Shown here: one piece after another, positions 34,976-46,031 of the stretch
Position numbering within the stretch: the stretch's first letter is position 1
Layout of the letters: each line of letters opens with the position of its first letter
Assembly: GCA_022747635.1 (NCBI GenBank)
Contig: JAKTNV010000014.1
Span: 10,427,110 to 10,491,109 of the forward strand
DNA: 64,000 bases
Direction of reading: 5' to 3'
Origin: Hetaerina americana
Lineage: Eukaryota > Arthropoda > Insecta > Odonata > Calopterygidae
Notes under the pieces: model-generated
Database searches by the model: none
Seen by the model: only the letters and a program-made list of their open reading frames with translations
Told to the model about the DNA's origin: nothing
Position numbers and translations under genes: made by a program

Positions 34976-37364
34976 TAAGTGAAGATGAATAAAGATATGC
35001 TTTACTTGGGTAAATATTTGAACGTTTTTAGGTCCTCTATGGCCAATGTAATTGAAAGTTAATCACTCTTTGCGTACTTTTCTTCACGGGCACCTTGTTT
35101 TTGCATGACTTAAATTTTCTTGTCGGCTGTGATCCATCACCAACACATGTTTACTCTTAATGAAACATTTTTTAATTTAGAGCAATCCTGTTTAATTGTG
35201 AATTTAAAGGCATGTGTGAAAAGGTAAGAAAACATCATATTTAATCATATTCCGGAAATAAAAAGGAAAATGTAAAAAAACTTAGTATTCAAAATTATAA
35301 CACTGAAACAAAGGATGAAAACTATTCATATTTTTTCGATGCCTCTTGTCGGATCAAAGTAGTTTAAAATGCCATTCAATTCATTTTTGAGCTTAAATCA
35401 TAGACACGAACTAGTTTCAAATACTTTTAATCGCTCTAAATCAATCGGGTTAAAAGGTTAAGTTCCTAAACTGCTAAATTCGTCATGGCCGGTGACGAAT
35501 GCGTTTAGTGGCGGAGATACCGAATTAACGACAAAACATAAGTCCAGAGCTGGAAATAAGGATAATTTAACTTTAATAGCAGCACTTACGGCTAACTTAG
35601 AATATATCCTTGGTCTTACATCACCAACAAAACCCCTGCATGTGTGCTCATGAGCAATTGTTTTCGTACGGTGTCTACTACGCGTGGAAAGGTCTCCTAC
35701 TGAGTTGGATACCCAATAAATTTGTTTAGGGAGACACCTTGGCGGTACCATTTTATCACGCCCCGCGGCTGTGGTGGAATCCCCCGGCGTTAAGGGAAGA
35801 TAAATCTCCGTGGACATTTTCCACGGCTTCATGTGACATAGCACGTGTGTACAAATGTCTGTACCATCAAATGACTACCCCGAAGAGATTAGAAAAACGC
35901 ACTTTAGAAATTTAACGTCGCTTTTTCCGTGTCCACACCATGTGAGCATAACCGTTAAGGGTAAAATCCCGTCAATTTTAATATTAATACATGTGCTTTG
36001 CTTCCTGAATTGATCCTGCCTCTTATACTTAGGCATGTTTTTGTATGCAACAGACAACGTTAACTGTTCTGCCAAAGATTGATTTAATTGTAATAACAAG
36101 TCACTCATTTCACGGTCGGTAAACTCAAGCTTTTCATTTTTCAATAATGATGATTTTCAACGGAGAGCATTTAAAGGTTTTCGCGAGCATGTGAGTATTT
36201 ATTTTTTTGAGATGTTGTAGGTATATGAAGCCCATTCCAGCTGCAATTCGCGACCTAAGAGAATGCCAAAGGTGAGAATTTTGCCTTTGGATTTGATATT
36301 GTTCTTTCACATATTATATTTTCCGTGGATGAGTGCGGTTTGCAGTTCGACGAGTTTACCTTAGTCTTTTTGAAGTACAATTACTCGTATGTAAGTTAAT
36401 TACTATTTTTATGGGTTTAAAATGTTCAAAATCAGACATCGTCTTTCATTATACTCGTACCTATGGAATTGGATTCACATCTGCATGCGGTCCGTCTTGT
36501 GTTGTGTGGCTTGATGCCATTTACGAATAATGTGTATTTCCATGCCTAACGATCGGTGCGATAACTTTAGTGAGCAACTGACACCAAACTTATTCCATTC
36601 TTGCCCAAACGAAACTTTCTGGTCATCAAAAAGTTGTCTTCGCTTTCTAAATACTGGGTATAGGTATTCACAACAAAGCCGGCATTCTAACACGAATAAA
36701 TGGAGTCTCCCTTTCCCCGCATTTGCTTCTTTGTCTCGTTGGTTGCCGCAATGTTGTTTCGCAAGGGCAGTCGTAACTCGTTTTTTCGCGGGTGACCGTA
36801 TGGAAAAAAAAATTTTTTTTGCTTCTCTGAATGAATCATCGATGGAGGTCGTTGCCCATGTTTGGTGGCGAGGGATGCAAGTAGTATATCTGACCGGTGG
36901 TAATCTAAGGAGAAAAATTTCTACATTATATCGGAATCATGCCCTTGGGAGAAATTCAAACTAGGAGGCGCAGAAGTAGACCGCGCTCGAACTGACGTAA
37001 TCCATTCTGTCTCTCACTCCTCACCGCTAATGTCTCGAAAGCTATAATGAACTCGAAAGTGTCCCATTCGCATGTTCATTGTGCGTTGTTTATTAATCGC
37101 TGCGTCTGGCATGCCGGAACGGTGTAGTGATTTTCAAAATTAGTTATAAATATAGCAGAAGAGTACCAAATTCATGAAAACATGCGCATATATGTACATA
37201 CTCGTACAGCACATACTTGTACATATGCAATGTGTGCATATATGTATATACACACACACACTCTGCATTCAATTTTTTTTATCTTTTTTAGATTCAAAAA
37301 TATATCTTTAATCTATATATATGCATGTGCGTCGAGCAATGGAGAATGCCTTAAATTCGTTATC
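34976..37364. other. No confirmed gene; two unassigned minus-strand frames
   Basis: 35458-35844 (-) reads through 128 codons from a GTG (first ATG at codon 5: MKPWKMSTEIYLPLTPGDST, later WVSNSVGDLSTRSR and HEHTCRGFVGDVRPRIYSKL). 35875-36144 (-) has a leucine-rich helix-like stretch (REMSDLLLQLNQSLAEQLTL) and later ends VFLISSG. Their composition is more protein-like than that of neighbouring frames. I recognise neither; they could be pieces of one decayed element or host exons. The 144-codon frame 36530-36964 (+) looks like chance. Confidence 0.3.
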
Positions 37365-37536
37365 TCTACATTACCTTTCACTGTGCCGGTTATGGTTTCC
37401 CTGTAAGATCTGGTATCCGAAAAATCACTAAGCTTAGGTGGAGATGAGGGGATGAGGTGGCCAGAGAGGGAAGGAGCCCGGGAATCGAACCCGGGCCCTA
37501 GGGTCAGTAGACGAACGCTCTACCCCTGGACTACCG

Positions 37537-37539
<3 letters not shown>
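37365..37539 (-). repeat. SINE1 5' part with tRNA-like head
   Basis: On the minus strand the head starts at 37539 with CGCGGTAGTCCAGGGGTAGA (A-box region) and holds an intact B-box GGGTTCGATTCCCGGG within 37471-37492. The body continues to the AGATCTTACAGGGAAACCAT region and ends near 37365. The best-preserved polymerase III promoter in the window. It is not a functional tRNA gene, because the acceptor stem does not close and the SINE body follows directly. Confidence 0.85.
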
Positions 37540-37595
<56 letters not shown>

Positions 37596-37613
37596 ATATA
37601 TATATATATATAT
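37540..37613. repeat. (TA)n microsatellite
   Basis: About 37 TA units, broken once by TTTTA. It lies directly between two SINE1 segments. Confidence 0.95.
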
Positions 37614-37775
37614 TTTCGGGTACCAGATCTTCCTGGGAAACCATAACTAGAACCGGGAAAGGAACTGACCCCCTATCTTGATGTGTGAATTTCAAACGCT
37701 GCCGGGCTTAGTACTGGGTGAACTCAACCAATGCCCACCAAACCGACCTTTGGGTTGATTACTGTGTGTATGGTT
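37614..37775 (+). repeat. SINE1 body fragment, opposite orientation
   Basis: CGGGTACCAGATCTTCCTGG, GGGAAAGGAACTGACCCCC, GATGTGTGAATTTCA, CGGGCTTAGTACTGGGTG and CCTTTGGGTTGATTACTGTG follow the SINE1 body in plus sense. The tRNA-like head is absent. Confidence 0.85.
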
Positions 37776-37860
37776 ATGTATAAATATATATATTTATTTA
37801 TATTATATAACGTGTGAGTGATATCTTTTTTTGTTTATATATTGTTTGTTACTGTGTAAT

Positions 37861-37865
<5 letters not shown>

Positions 37866-37918
<53 letters not shown>
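37866..37918. repeat. (TA)n microsatellite
   Basis: About 26 perfect TA units. Translating it gives the YIYIYI frames, which are not proteins. Confidence 0.95.
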
Positions 37919-37921
<3 letters not shown>

Positions 37922-37964
37922 GCATACATTGTGAAATTGCTTCCTGTAGAAATTTTACATGATT

Positions 37965-38060
37965 CCCTACATCTACATGGCACATTGCTAGCCACCGCCA
38001 GGATTTGTGACGGGGTGATTTAACAGGCATAAGGCATACGACATCAAAAATTAAGTTGCC
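37965..38060 (-). repeat. LINE-B 3' end
   Basis: CCTACATCTACATGGCACAT, GCTAGCCACCGCCAGGATTT, GTGACGGGGTGATTT and ACGACATCAAAAATTAAG. Confidence 0.75.
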
Positions 38061-38587
38061 CTACCGAGTTGCGGGACGCCACTAAATCGCAGGTATATGG
38101 CACTACGCGCCTCGGCTCGTGCGTAATATTTTATAGCTCATTATCTTCTCGTGGTCTACGACGCCACCCTCTCATATTTATGCCTGGAATCAATCCCCCC
38201 CCCCTCCCCCGACTGCGTCACGTCCTCCAGTGACGCGCGGCGGAGTGAGCGCTCTTCTTGACGCAACGAGGCTTTTGAGCGGGAAGGTGGCAATAAGGAA
38301 GATATGTCATCGCCCCTCTTATCGCATTCTTCGAATCCTACCCGAATTCTCCGTTTCCATGGCGATGATTTTTCAACCGTTTTGTCGTGTGTGATTTCGC
38401 TCAATGTGATCCTTTTTTTAAGGGTCGAATTGGAGAGGCGATCGTAAGCCTACTATAGGAGTGTGTGTTTTGTGCCGTCATGGGTAAACGGTTGAATTTT
38501 GGCTGCAGTGGGAATGTTATAGGGAATGGAGGGAGGCGATGTTTGAGAAGCAACTTTTATCGTCATTAGAATCTTCTTAGATCTTCA
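38061..38587. other. No supported gene
   Basis: Includes a CpG-richer stretch at about 38150-38400. Nothing recognised. Confidence 0.5.
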
Positions 38588-38880
38588 TCTACTTCTTAAA
38601 ATTGCTGCGACCGTCTCGAGGATGTGTGACGTGGTTCATCTACACGTAAGAGTACGTTTATTGCACCGCTAGCCACCGTGTGGGCGTGTAGGGTATGGTG
38701 TAAGGAAGCAGTCATTTATGTATTGTTCTTTTTTACATTTTAGCCTGTAATCAACGTCTAGGATATGTGGCAGGGGGGAAAATAGTTACATGCACTACGG
38801 TGTCTAAACGTAATGTACTACCTCACGTATGCAAAATGACCTCCTAAGAGCAAGATGAAGAGTAAAATAATAACGTTTTA
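38588..38880 (-). repeat. LINE-B-like 3' ends, several degenerate pieces
   Basis: Three partial tails in the same orientation: CATCTACTTCTTAAAATTGC, then CACCGCTAGCCACCGTGTGG with GCGTGTAGGGTATGGTG, then ATATGTGGCAGGGGGGAAAA with ACATGCACTACGGTGTCTAA and ATGACCTCCTAAGAGCAAG. Confidence 0.6.
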
Positions 38881-39132
38881 CTAGGTTACATAGAATAAAA
38901 TGGTTAATCCCCTGACGCTGTTATTATTAGTAATTCTGATCCCTTATTTTTCGTGGGAAATAAATATGCGCTCCTACATAAATGTAAATACATTTATTTG
39001 CACTTACACATAAAAACACTTGCTTGCACAAAAGTGGATATGTACTTCATGAAGTTATCGGTGTGTTCGAGTAATGCTTATGTCATAAGGTAAGAGAAAG
39101 TGAGAGATGCATTGTTTTTCTTTTGTTAGGCC

Positions 39133-40215
39133 ACATATCTACGTCTACATCTATTTAGTACCCCGCAAGCCGCCGCAAAGGCGTGTGGCGGGGGGTGTTA
39201 GGACTCCGCCCGTAATTAAGAAAAAAACGGCATGCAAAAGCCACAAATTTATACCATCCTCTAACAAAAAATGGCATACACTCATGCAAGAACCCTTACA
39301 CCCCACACACACTAAAATACACTAAATACCAACTAGCATACACATGCACCTTCAAATATACCTAATATCTTTGCAATGTTTATTTTGTTCCGACTTTAAA
39401 TTCAATGTTTTTTAATATTTCTAAAGTGACTTCGGTTTCTCAATATTATGATTTCTGATTGTTCGGGGAAAGAATGTGTATTTGTATCTATTTGTACTGG
39501 AATCTTTCTCCTTTATTTTATCTTTGTGGTCTGATCTACCTAAGTAGTGTGGGGCCATTATAATTCTTTTAGTGTAATCGTAAAACTCGTTCGTTTTGAA
39601 GCTTTCTGAAAGGTTCAAAACAAACGAAATCTGAAGTCTCGCTTGTTCTCTTCGTAGTCCAAGTGTCCCTTAGCCTAAATCCCCTAAGAGACCTGTCATA
39701 CGTGTGTTGTTATTATAACATTTTTTAACGAATCTTGCGGATTTTCTCTGCACTTTATCTAATTATTTTTGCCAAATTTTCTCCCAAGGATGCCAAATAC
39801 TTGCGGCATATTCCAAATGAGATCTAACTAGAGCAAAATAACACCGCTCTTTAACTTTTTCATTACATTTCCCCACCGCCCGTTTCATGAAGCCGTGTTT
39901 CTTTAAAGCGGATCCGCATATTGTCCTGATATGTGCTCCCCATGAAGGCGTGGTGTTAGAACAACCCCCAAATTTTTAACTTGATTGGCCATAGTCATTA
40001 CTGAACCCTCTATTTCGTAGTTTATGTCCTGTTCGCCACTTCATTTGTTCCAAATTTTCAAAACTGCGCATTTGTCTATATTAAGTGTTAATCCCCATTT
40101 CTGGCACCATTCCGAGATTGTGTTTAAGTCTCTAGAGAGTAGCTCGCGACCTATATGGCTTCTTATTTCCATGTATATCGTTAATTATTTCCTTTATTTC
40201 CCATATCGAATATGC
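39133..40215 (-). repeat. Longest LINE-A copy: tail, 3' UTR and RT C-terminal ~270 codons
   Basis: This copy links the GC-rich tail to its parent. In sense order: NDIYMEIRSHIGRE then LSRDLNTISEWCQKWGLTLN and NIDKCAVLKIWNK (near 40210-40030, just after the expected FADD box), KKHGFMKRAVG (near 39890), HLEYAASIWHPW (near 39800), LRREQARLQ (near 39630) and YKYTFFPRTIRNHN before a stop at 39421. A ~290-bp 3' UTR and tail then run to 39133. The frame is broken by a few stops and shifts. The family is CR1/L2-type non-LTR retrotransposon, 5'-truncated. Confidence 0.88.
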
Positions 40216-40242
40216 TGCAATTATTTGGGAGAAAACGTAAAT

Positions 40243-40320
40243 CTACATTAATCCTCCGTGGTCCACCAAAAAGATTGGTGGCAGGGGATTATAACTCCAG
40301 GTGGGGTGGGTTAGAGATCT
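40243..40320 (-). repeat. LINE-B 3' end
   Basis: ATCTACATTAATCCTCCGTG, GGTCCACCAAAAAGATTGG, TGGCAGGGGATTATAACTCC. Adjacent to the 5' truncation point of the long LINE-A copy. Confidence 0.6.
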
Positions 40321-41912
40321 GGGAAGATAGGGAAGAGGAAGGGGGAACTTATTTCAGTTAAGGTTAAAAAATTAGTCTGATTTGTTGAAAGTGTGTACGA
40401 GTGATTAATCGTGACGGGTATCTTGGGAAAATGGTTTAGGAGCCCCTCGATACACGAAAGAGGAGGCCAGGTTTTAAAAAGGTAGAGGACATCTGAGTTT
40501 TCTTGCGTCACCGTTAGAATTATTCTGTCACCAAATTATATTGGTATATTCCACTACCGGGATAAAAAATAAGACGGAGGGACACTGTCACCGGTAGATT
40601 CAAGTGCTCATTCTTCTCCCTTACGACACGCATTCATAACAAAATCGAACCAAAACACCAAAATGTTCTTACTTACTTAAAATCAGATTGAGTCAATTAT
40701 TTCAAGATTCGTACATGCATGCTTTAACGATATTTTTGTAATATACAATATTATGATTTTTTTTATATGAGCTGATATATGTTTGATATAGTTTTGAATG
40801 TATGGCTGGAACCCTTTAACTCCACGCCATGCACCCTTGCGAAAACTTGCGGCTTTTTGAGTGTAATCCATCTTTAATGTTAGCTTAAATTCTACGATTC
40901 TTCACGGAACGGAGAGTATTGTTCGTTGCCATTTTCAATTCTGAAATGCTCGCAATATCATTTAATACGGCGTCATTGAGAACTGCAGAAACTTCTATGA
41001 ATCATCAGGTCCACGTCCTATTCCTTCCCGCATACAAAACGTATTAGCATCAGACATTGGATCTTATTTGGGAATTAGATTTACGGCACATGGGAATTTG
41101 GATTAAATTGGAAAAGTGATAAATTAAACGGAAAGAAATAAACCCCTCCCACATGCCCTAGCGGTAGATGTGAATGTATCAGGCAGGAAAATAATAAATG
41201 TCTTCGAAATTATTAGAATTTGACTAGAGGACGAGATGAGATAGGGATACTGTAGGACGTAAGTGAAAGTGCCATTTTCAGGCTGTACAAAAGGTTGACT
41301 AATGAGTGAATGTTTGTAATATTCTCGAACGAGGAGGAGATATTTAGGAAGGGGGAAGGAGGGGAGTTTGACGCAGCTACATGCGTGGCTCCCTCTCTCC
41401 CAGTTTTCTTTCGATGGAACTGAGTCATGGAACCAACCATGACCGGTCCTACCCGGCAGGAGTTCGAGGCGTGGCACTGGGTGACAGACTGGCTTCCGAT
41501 GATGACTGACCTCGCCTCTAGAACACTCATCCGGAACCCCTATTAACAACAACAACGGCGATTCACCGTAGAGTGCCCGCCTGATAATCGGACGGCGATG
41601 GAAGTACCACGAGGAGTGTGTTTTAGCTGTTAGACCGACTCTTTAGGAGAAGAGTACTAAGATCCTTCGCGTTATTTCCATTACGGTGGGCCAAAGCACT
41701 TTCCGAAGTGTGGTGTCACGGCTTTGAGGAACTCCAACAACTGAGGGCCCGGGATTCCGATTTGGTTGAGGGTACTATGTTGATATCGATGTAGATAGCA
41801 CTTCTATTTAATTTTTACGTTATGATTGTGACTATTTATTGATGAATATGATCATTTGTCATTCGAATGGGTAAAAATTTCAACAGAAATATGATTTAAT
41901 CTGAAATGAATT
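40321..41912. other. No supported gene; two degenerate plus-sense LINE tails
   Basis: 40805-40868 (CCACGCCATGCACCCTTGCG, then AAAACTTGCGG) and 41140-41175 (CCCCTCCCACATGCCCTAGC, then GGTAGATGTGAATG) look like very decayed plus-sense LINE 3' ends. The 143-codon frame 41124-41555 (-) is unassigned. Confidence 0.4.
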
Positions 41913-41936
41913 CGTGGGTTCCATATGGAACCCACG
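41913..41936. repeat. Perfect 24-bp palindrome
   Basis: Each half is CGTGGGTTCCAT / ATGGAACCCACG, with the axis between 41924 and 41925 and no spacer. Not part of an element I recognise. Confidence 0.95.
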
Positions 41937-41999
41937 GATCATATACATATATGACATATAATCAGGAGTCATGAGAGTAAAAATTCGAAGTCAATGTTG

Positions 42000-42249
42000 T
42001 TACAATCGAGTTTAAGATTAAACGCAGCGTAGACTTATAGATATTTCGTAAGTGCATGTGCTCATGCATATTTATTGTATATGTATTTGCAGATGTATAA
42101 GCTAAAATAAGTTTTTCATGAATATATACGTCTGTGTGGGTGTGAATAAGCGTGGTTTTGTATGTGGTTACGTATTCATTTACAGGTGGTGTCATAGCAC
42201 CCGCTGCCACACGCCTTTGCGGCGGCTTGCGGGAGTTGTGTAGATGTAG
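42000..42249 (+). repeat. LINE-A-like 3' UTR and tail
   Basis: TTCGTAAGTGCATGTGC, GATGTATAAGCTAAAATAAG, GAATATATACGTCTGTGTGG, ACAGGTGGTGTCATAGCACC, the CCACACGCCTTTGCGGCGG arm and a GTGTAGATGTAGA tail. Confidence 0.85.
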
Positions 42250-42430
42250 ACTGGGTGATCTGCAAGCCATCGCTTAGTGGGCATGTGGCAGGGGATGATT
42301 CCACACCCAGAAATGAAATGTTATTCACTTTAAGAAATGTTACATTATTCAAATGGTGGAAATAATTTTGCAACAGAGCACATGCGCTACAGTATCTAAG
42401 TTTAAAATATTTCCCATTCCATCCGATACG
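42250..42430 (-). repeat. LINE-B 3' end, tail-to-tail with the preceding copy
   Basis: GGTGATCTGCAAGCCATCGC, GGCATGTGGCAGGGGATGAT, TTATTCAAATGGTGGA and CTACAGTATCTAAGTTTAAA. It starts within a few bp of the end of the plus-sense tail. Confidence 0.8.
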
Positions 42431-42446
42431 ATTTGCTATTAAAGGA

Positions 42447-42881
42447 AATCTACATCTACATTTACTTAATACCCCGCAAGCCGCCGCAAGGGCGTGTGGC
42501 GGGGGGTGCTAGGACACCACCCATAATTTAGAAAAGAAAAAGAAAAAAAACCGCATGCAATAACGACAAAATCATATATAAAAAAAACATGGCATACATT
42601 CATGCATGAACACTTACACCCCACACACATGCAAACACTCAAACTACCAACTAACATACACATGCACCTGAAAGTATACCTAACATCTCTATAGTGTTTA
42701 ATTTTGTTCCGACTTGTAAATTCAACGTTTTTAATATTTCTAAAGTGACTTCGGTTTCTTGCTATTATGATTTCTGATTGTTCGGGGAAAGAATGAGTAT
42801 TTGTACCTATCTGTCTTGGAATCTATCTCCCTTAGTTTATCTTTGTGGTCTGATCTACCTAAGTAGTGTGGGGCCATTACA
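42447..42881 (-). repeat. LINE-A 3' end with start of RT C-terminus
   Basis: Well-preserved tail, GC-rich block and 3' UTR, then CTGATTGTTCGGGGAAAGAA and GGTCTGATCTACCTAAGTAG (RT C-terminal codons). It ends abruptly at GGGGCCATTA, whereas the 39.1-kb copy continues. This marks the 5' truncation. Confidence 0.92.
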
Positions 42882-44087
42882 TTGGGGAAATAAATACATA
42901 TGAATTTGATAAGATTGAATTATGGTAATGATAAATGACCACAAACAAGAATAGTTAACTTAAGAAAGTAATTAAAAAACCAGTTATTTAATGAAACTTA
43001 TTGGAAAATTATTTTTTTAAATATTTGACTTTTACTTACCCAATTCTCATTTCAGGCGGATAAATAAAATAGAGAAATTATTGACAAGGAGAGTGTAGTC
43101 AGAGAGTGAATTACGTTAGAGACAGAATTAGTGTTTCCAATAAGAGCAAACAAATATAGTGGTAGCTTATCAAGTGACTAAATGACCTAATTAATTAATC
43201 TCTTATCCCAAAAGATTTTTATGGACTCAAGCATATTCTTAGGTCCTTAGGTGAATTAATGCAATCAGTTATATGCCCAAATAATTAAATGAATATAATA
43301 TAAACTCAATACATTCAACGGAGGGTGTGATAAGTGAAAACTAAAATTTTCCGAGTGCGAAAATACGCTTTTGAAGGTGGGTAGAAATAACCTCTTTAGA
43401 CCTCGATTGTGGCGCCTGGAATATGAGTTTCTGGAGGAATCTCATGGAAATACAAGGTGTATCCCAGGAATAAGTGGAGACTTCATTGCCGCTTCCTATA
43501 AAAGAAATGACGCGCCCTAGTGGTAGGGCTGGCCTGTTAATTTTTATGAATCCCCATTTCCTAGCGGTTACTTCGTGAGTAATCGATCGTGAGAACGCCA
43601 GTTGAGTCCCAAAGGATGGGAAAGTGATTTCTTCCAGGACGGCATGAGCGTGCGGGACGGTACACCTCCCTCCACCGCCCCACTCCATCCTCCTCGAAAC
43701 CCCCCCCCGCCCTTTTTCAGCTCGGAGGAAGGTCGTCGCCGCGTCGAGAAGGTATTCGGGCGTCCTTGTCCCTTTCCTCCCGTCACTTCCTCCCCAATTC
43801 CCGCGTACGCACTTTCCCCCGAGCCACATCACCGCCTCTCGCGTCGTTCGTTGCATGTGTGCACCCGCGGAATTCACTCCGACCGACGTGACGGAAATAG
43901 CCGGTCGGGATACACGGGCTTGTTTTCATTAGGAATACGAGCGTACGTACGCACACTCGCGGTTTCTTACGAGGAGGCGTGCGGGTGGAGATAAGCTGTC
44001 CGGAAGCAGAAAGGAATATATATACATACACCTAAAAAAAGGTGATTATTATTAGCAGCAATCTGCCGGGTTAGTGTAGGTTTCATC
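42882..44087. other. No supported gene; CpG-rich patch
   Basis: A CpG-dense patch at about 43590-44000. A 178-codon open stretch runs across it on the minus strand (43341-43877, GTG start), overlapped by a 130-codon plus frame; neither resembles a known protein. Confidence 0.4.
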
Positions 44088-44345
44088 TACGTCTACATCT
44101 ACATAATAGTGCATAATAGCCCCCGTAAGGTGCCGCGAAGGTGTGTAGAGGGGGGTGTTAGAGAACCAGCCATGCACGCAGCATTATTAGTTCATACAAT
44201 CATTTGAATGTAAAATAACACTTGTTCATGTGAATGCCTGTATATTAATGCATTAATTGTTGTTTGGAAAATGTTACTATTCAAGTAAATTTGATGTTTT
44301 CGAGCTCCTAAATTCGATTTTGCTACGTGTACATTTGCATATTGT
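44088..44345 (-). repeat. CR1-like LINE 3' end (A-related subfamily)
   Basis: TCTACGTCTACATCTACATA tail, CCCCGTAAGGTGCCGCGAAG, GTGTGTAGAGGGGGGTGTTA, then a 3' UTR that resembles 45.05-45.25 kb (CATGCA, TTATTAGTTCA) more than LINE-A. Confidence 0.75.
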
Positions 44346-45051
44346 ATGAAAGGTTATCGATGGACCGAGGCACTGCGCACTACTGTATGCTTTTATTATA
44401 CCTGACTAGCATGACCAACTGCCTTGAGTGAAATAAAATTTCGCTACACTATGGTTGAATAAGACTGGCACGTTAAGTGAAACTAGCGCCAGCACTCGAT
44501 GAGCAGGTTTTCTGCCTGCCTAATGACTAAACCTAAGTCTGATTGGAAACCAAAAGCTTGAGTAGGTCATTTTAGCCATGAAAATGAAAAATGTTTCGGT
44601 TTCACTCTCGCATGGGTGGTGAGAGAGGCGTGATATGTGGCTTCTACGAAAGAATACTTACCCAATAGACGCCTTATGAAGAATGGGAGAGATGGGAGGA
44701 AGGTAGACTAAAGGGTGGAGACACATTCCCGTGGGCACTAGAACTGGTTAAATAGACAGAGAGGCAGCATCCCAGTTGGACATACTTGACGCGTTTACCT
44801 GATAGAATAAAATATGAGAGAAAATGCTGCCCAATTATTTTTTTAGTCTTCTGGAGTCAAAAGTTCTTGGTACTACAATAAACAGCCCCCACAATTGTAG
44901 CCACGGGAGTGTTTTGGCCGCTGCTTCTGCATTTCTGACATACCTGAACGTGTGCCCGCTGGTTTTATTATAGACTCAATGTTTACAACCGCGTAGTGAA
45001 AATGGCCTTTACCACTCATTCTACAAGACAATTACCTGTTTGTCGCATTTC
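44346..45051. other. No feature seen
   Basis: No recognised content. Confidence 0.5.
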
Positions 45052-45250
45052 CGCATCTGAATCTACGAAATGCCTCGCAAGCCGCTGCAAACGCGTGTGG
45101 CAGAGGGTGTTAGGTCACCAGTGATTCATGCATTAGTTTTGACACTCACTTGAGTGCCTGTTAGTTCACGCACAACTCTCATGAAATCAATTACCATAAA
45201 ATTCTATATGAATTATGCATTAAATGTCGCCTTTTAAGGAATTAATTAAA
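45052..45250 (-). repeat. CR1-like LINE 3' end (A-related subfamily)
   Basis: GCATCTGAATCTACGAAATG, CCTCGCAAGCCGCTGCAAAC, GCGTGTGGCAGAGGGTGTTA and GGTCACCAG. Confidence 0.75.
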
Positions 45251-46023
45251 TTACTATGAAAGTTAATTTGATTTCTTTAGGCTCTTGGGTTCGATTTTAT
45301 TTTGTTTTGTTTTGGAATCAGTGCCACCTTTTGTAATCATTGTCCTCTTATTTATTTCACTGCGACACTTATTTGTAGCTCGTCTCGCATGGGCACCATA
45401 TTGTATGTCCTGATATCCTACAGCACACTCCCTTTCGGCGGCCTCTGAAGCGGATGTGGAATATTTTTAAAATCTTAGATACTGTAGTGCATGTAAAGCT
45501 GTGTTTAGAATTTACTTACATCGTCTTACATTTTTAATTTCTCCCAAGTCACTGATGTTCAATTTAGATGGTGAACGTTTCTGGAATCACATCCTGCCAT
45601 ACACACCTGCTGTGACTTGTAGGTTACTATATAGATGAAGTAGCATTTAATTAATTACCTTCGCCTAAATACCATCCTTTTTTATTCTCTACTCTCAAGT
45701 AGGGAAGTTTTTGATAACGTTTTCAAAATTCTAACTTATTCTTAGTTACGTTGCATCGATTTATTTGAATGTTTATTTAGTGACGACAATTTTTTTGAGG
45801 TAGTACTCTTGTAAACGATAGCTTCTTTTGCCTTCTGCAGTTACCTTTACGCTTCAGACTTTGCATTCCTTTGAAATAAATGTATTGCATCGATTAGGTA
45901 ACGCAATATCTCCTCCATGTGTCTGTCTCCTCTAAGTGCCCCATGGACTGCCGTATATAGTTTGAGGGCGCAGACGGTTATTCTTACTAGAGAAGAATAA
46001 AGGATGACTTATCCTCATTCCCT
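45251..46023. other. No supported gene
   Basis: AT-rich. May contain further decayed LINE sequence (45.25-45.43 kb), not firmly identified. Confidence 0.4.
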
Positions 46024-46031
46024 TATAAAAG
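46024..46031 (+). promoter_or_regulatory. TATA-box-like site
   Basis: TATAAAAG, ~100 bp before a CpG-rich patch that ends in a strong splice donor. No initiator consensus was identified. It may be chance. Confidence 0.25.

Noticed and set aside
37471..37539. tRNA gene on the minus strand
   Set aside because: A- and B-boxes are present, but there is no closing acceptor stem, and the SINE1 body continues directly. It is a SINE head.
37452..37646. Plus and minus frames with YIYIYI over 37.45-38.03 kb
   Set aside because: Microsatellite and SINE1 translation.
43341..43877. 178-codon minus-strand open stretch
   Set aside because: Starts at GTG, crosses a CpG-rich patch with an overlapping 130-codon plus frame, and has no recognisable domain. 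Best explained by a low stop-codon density.
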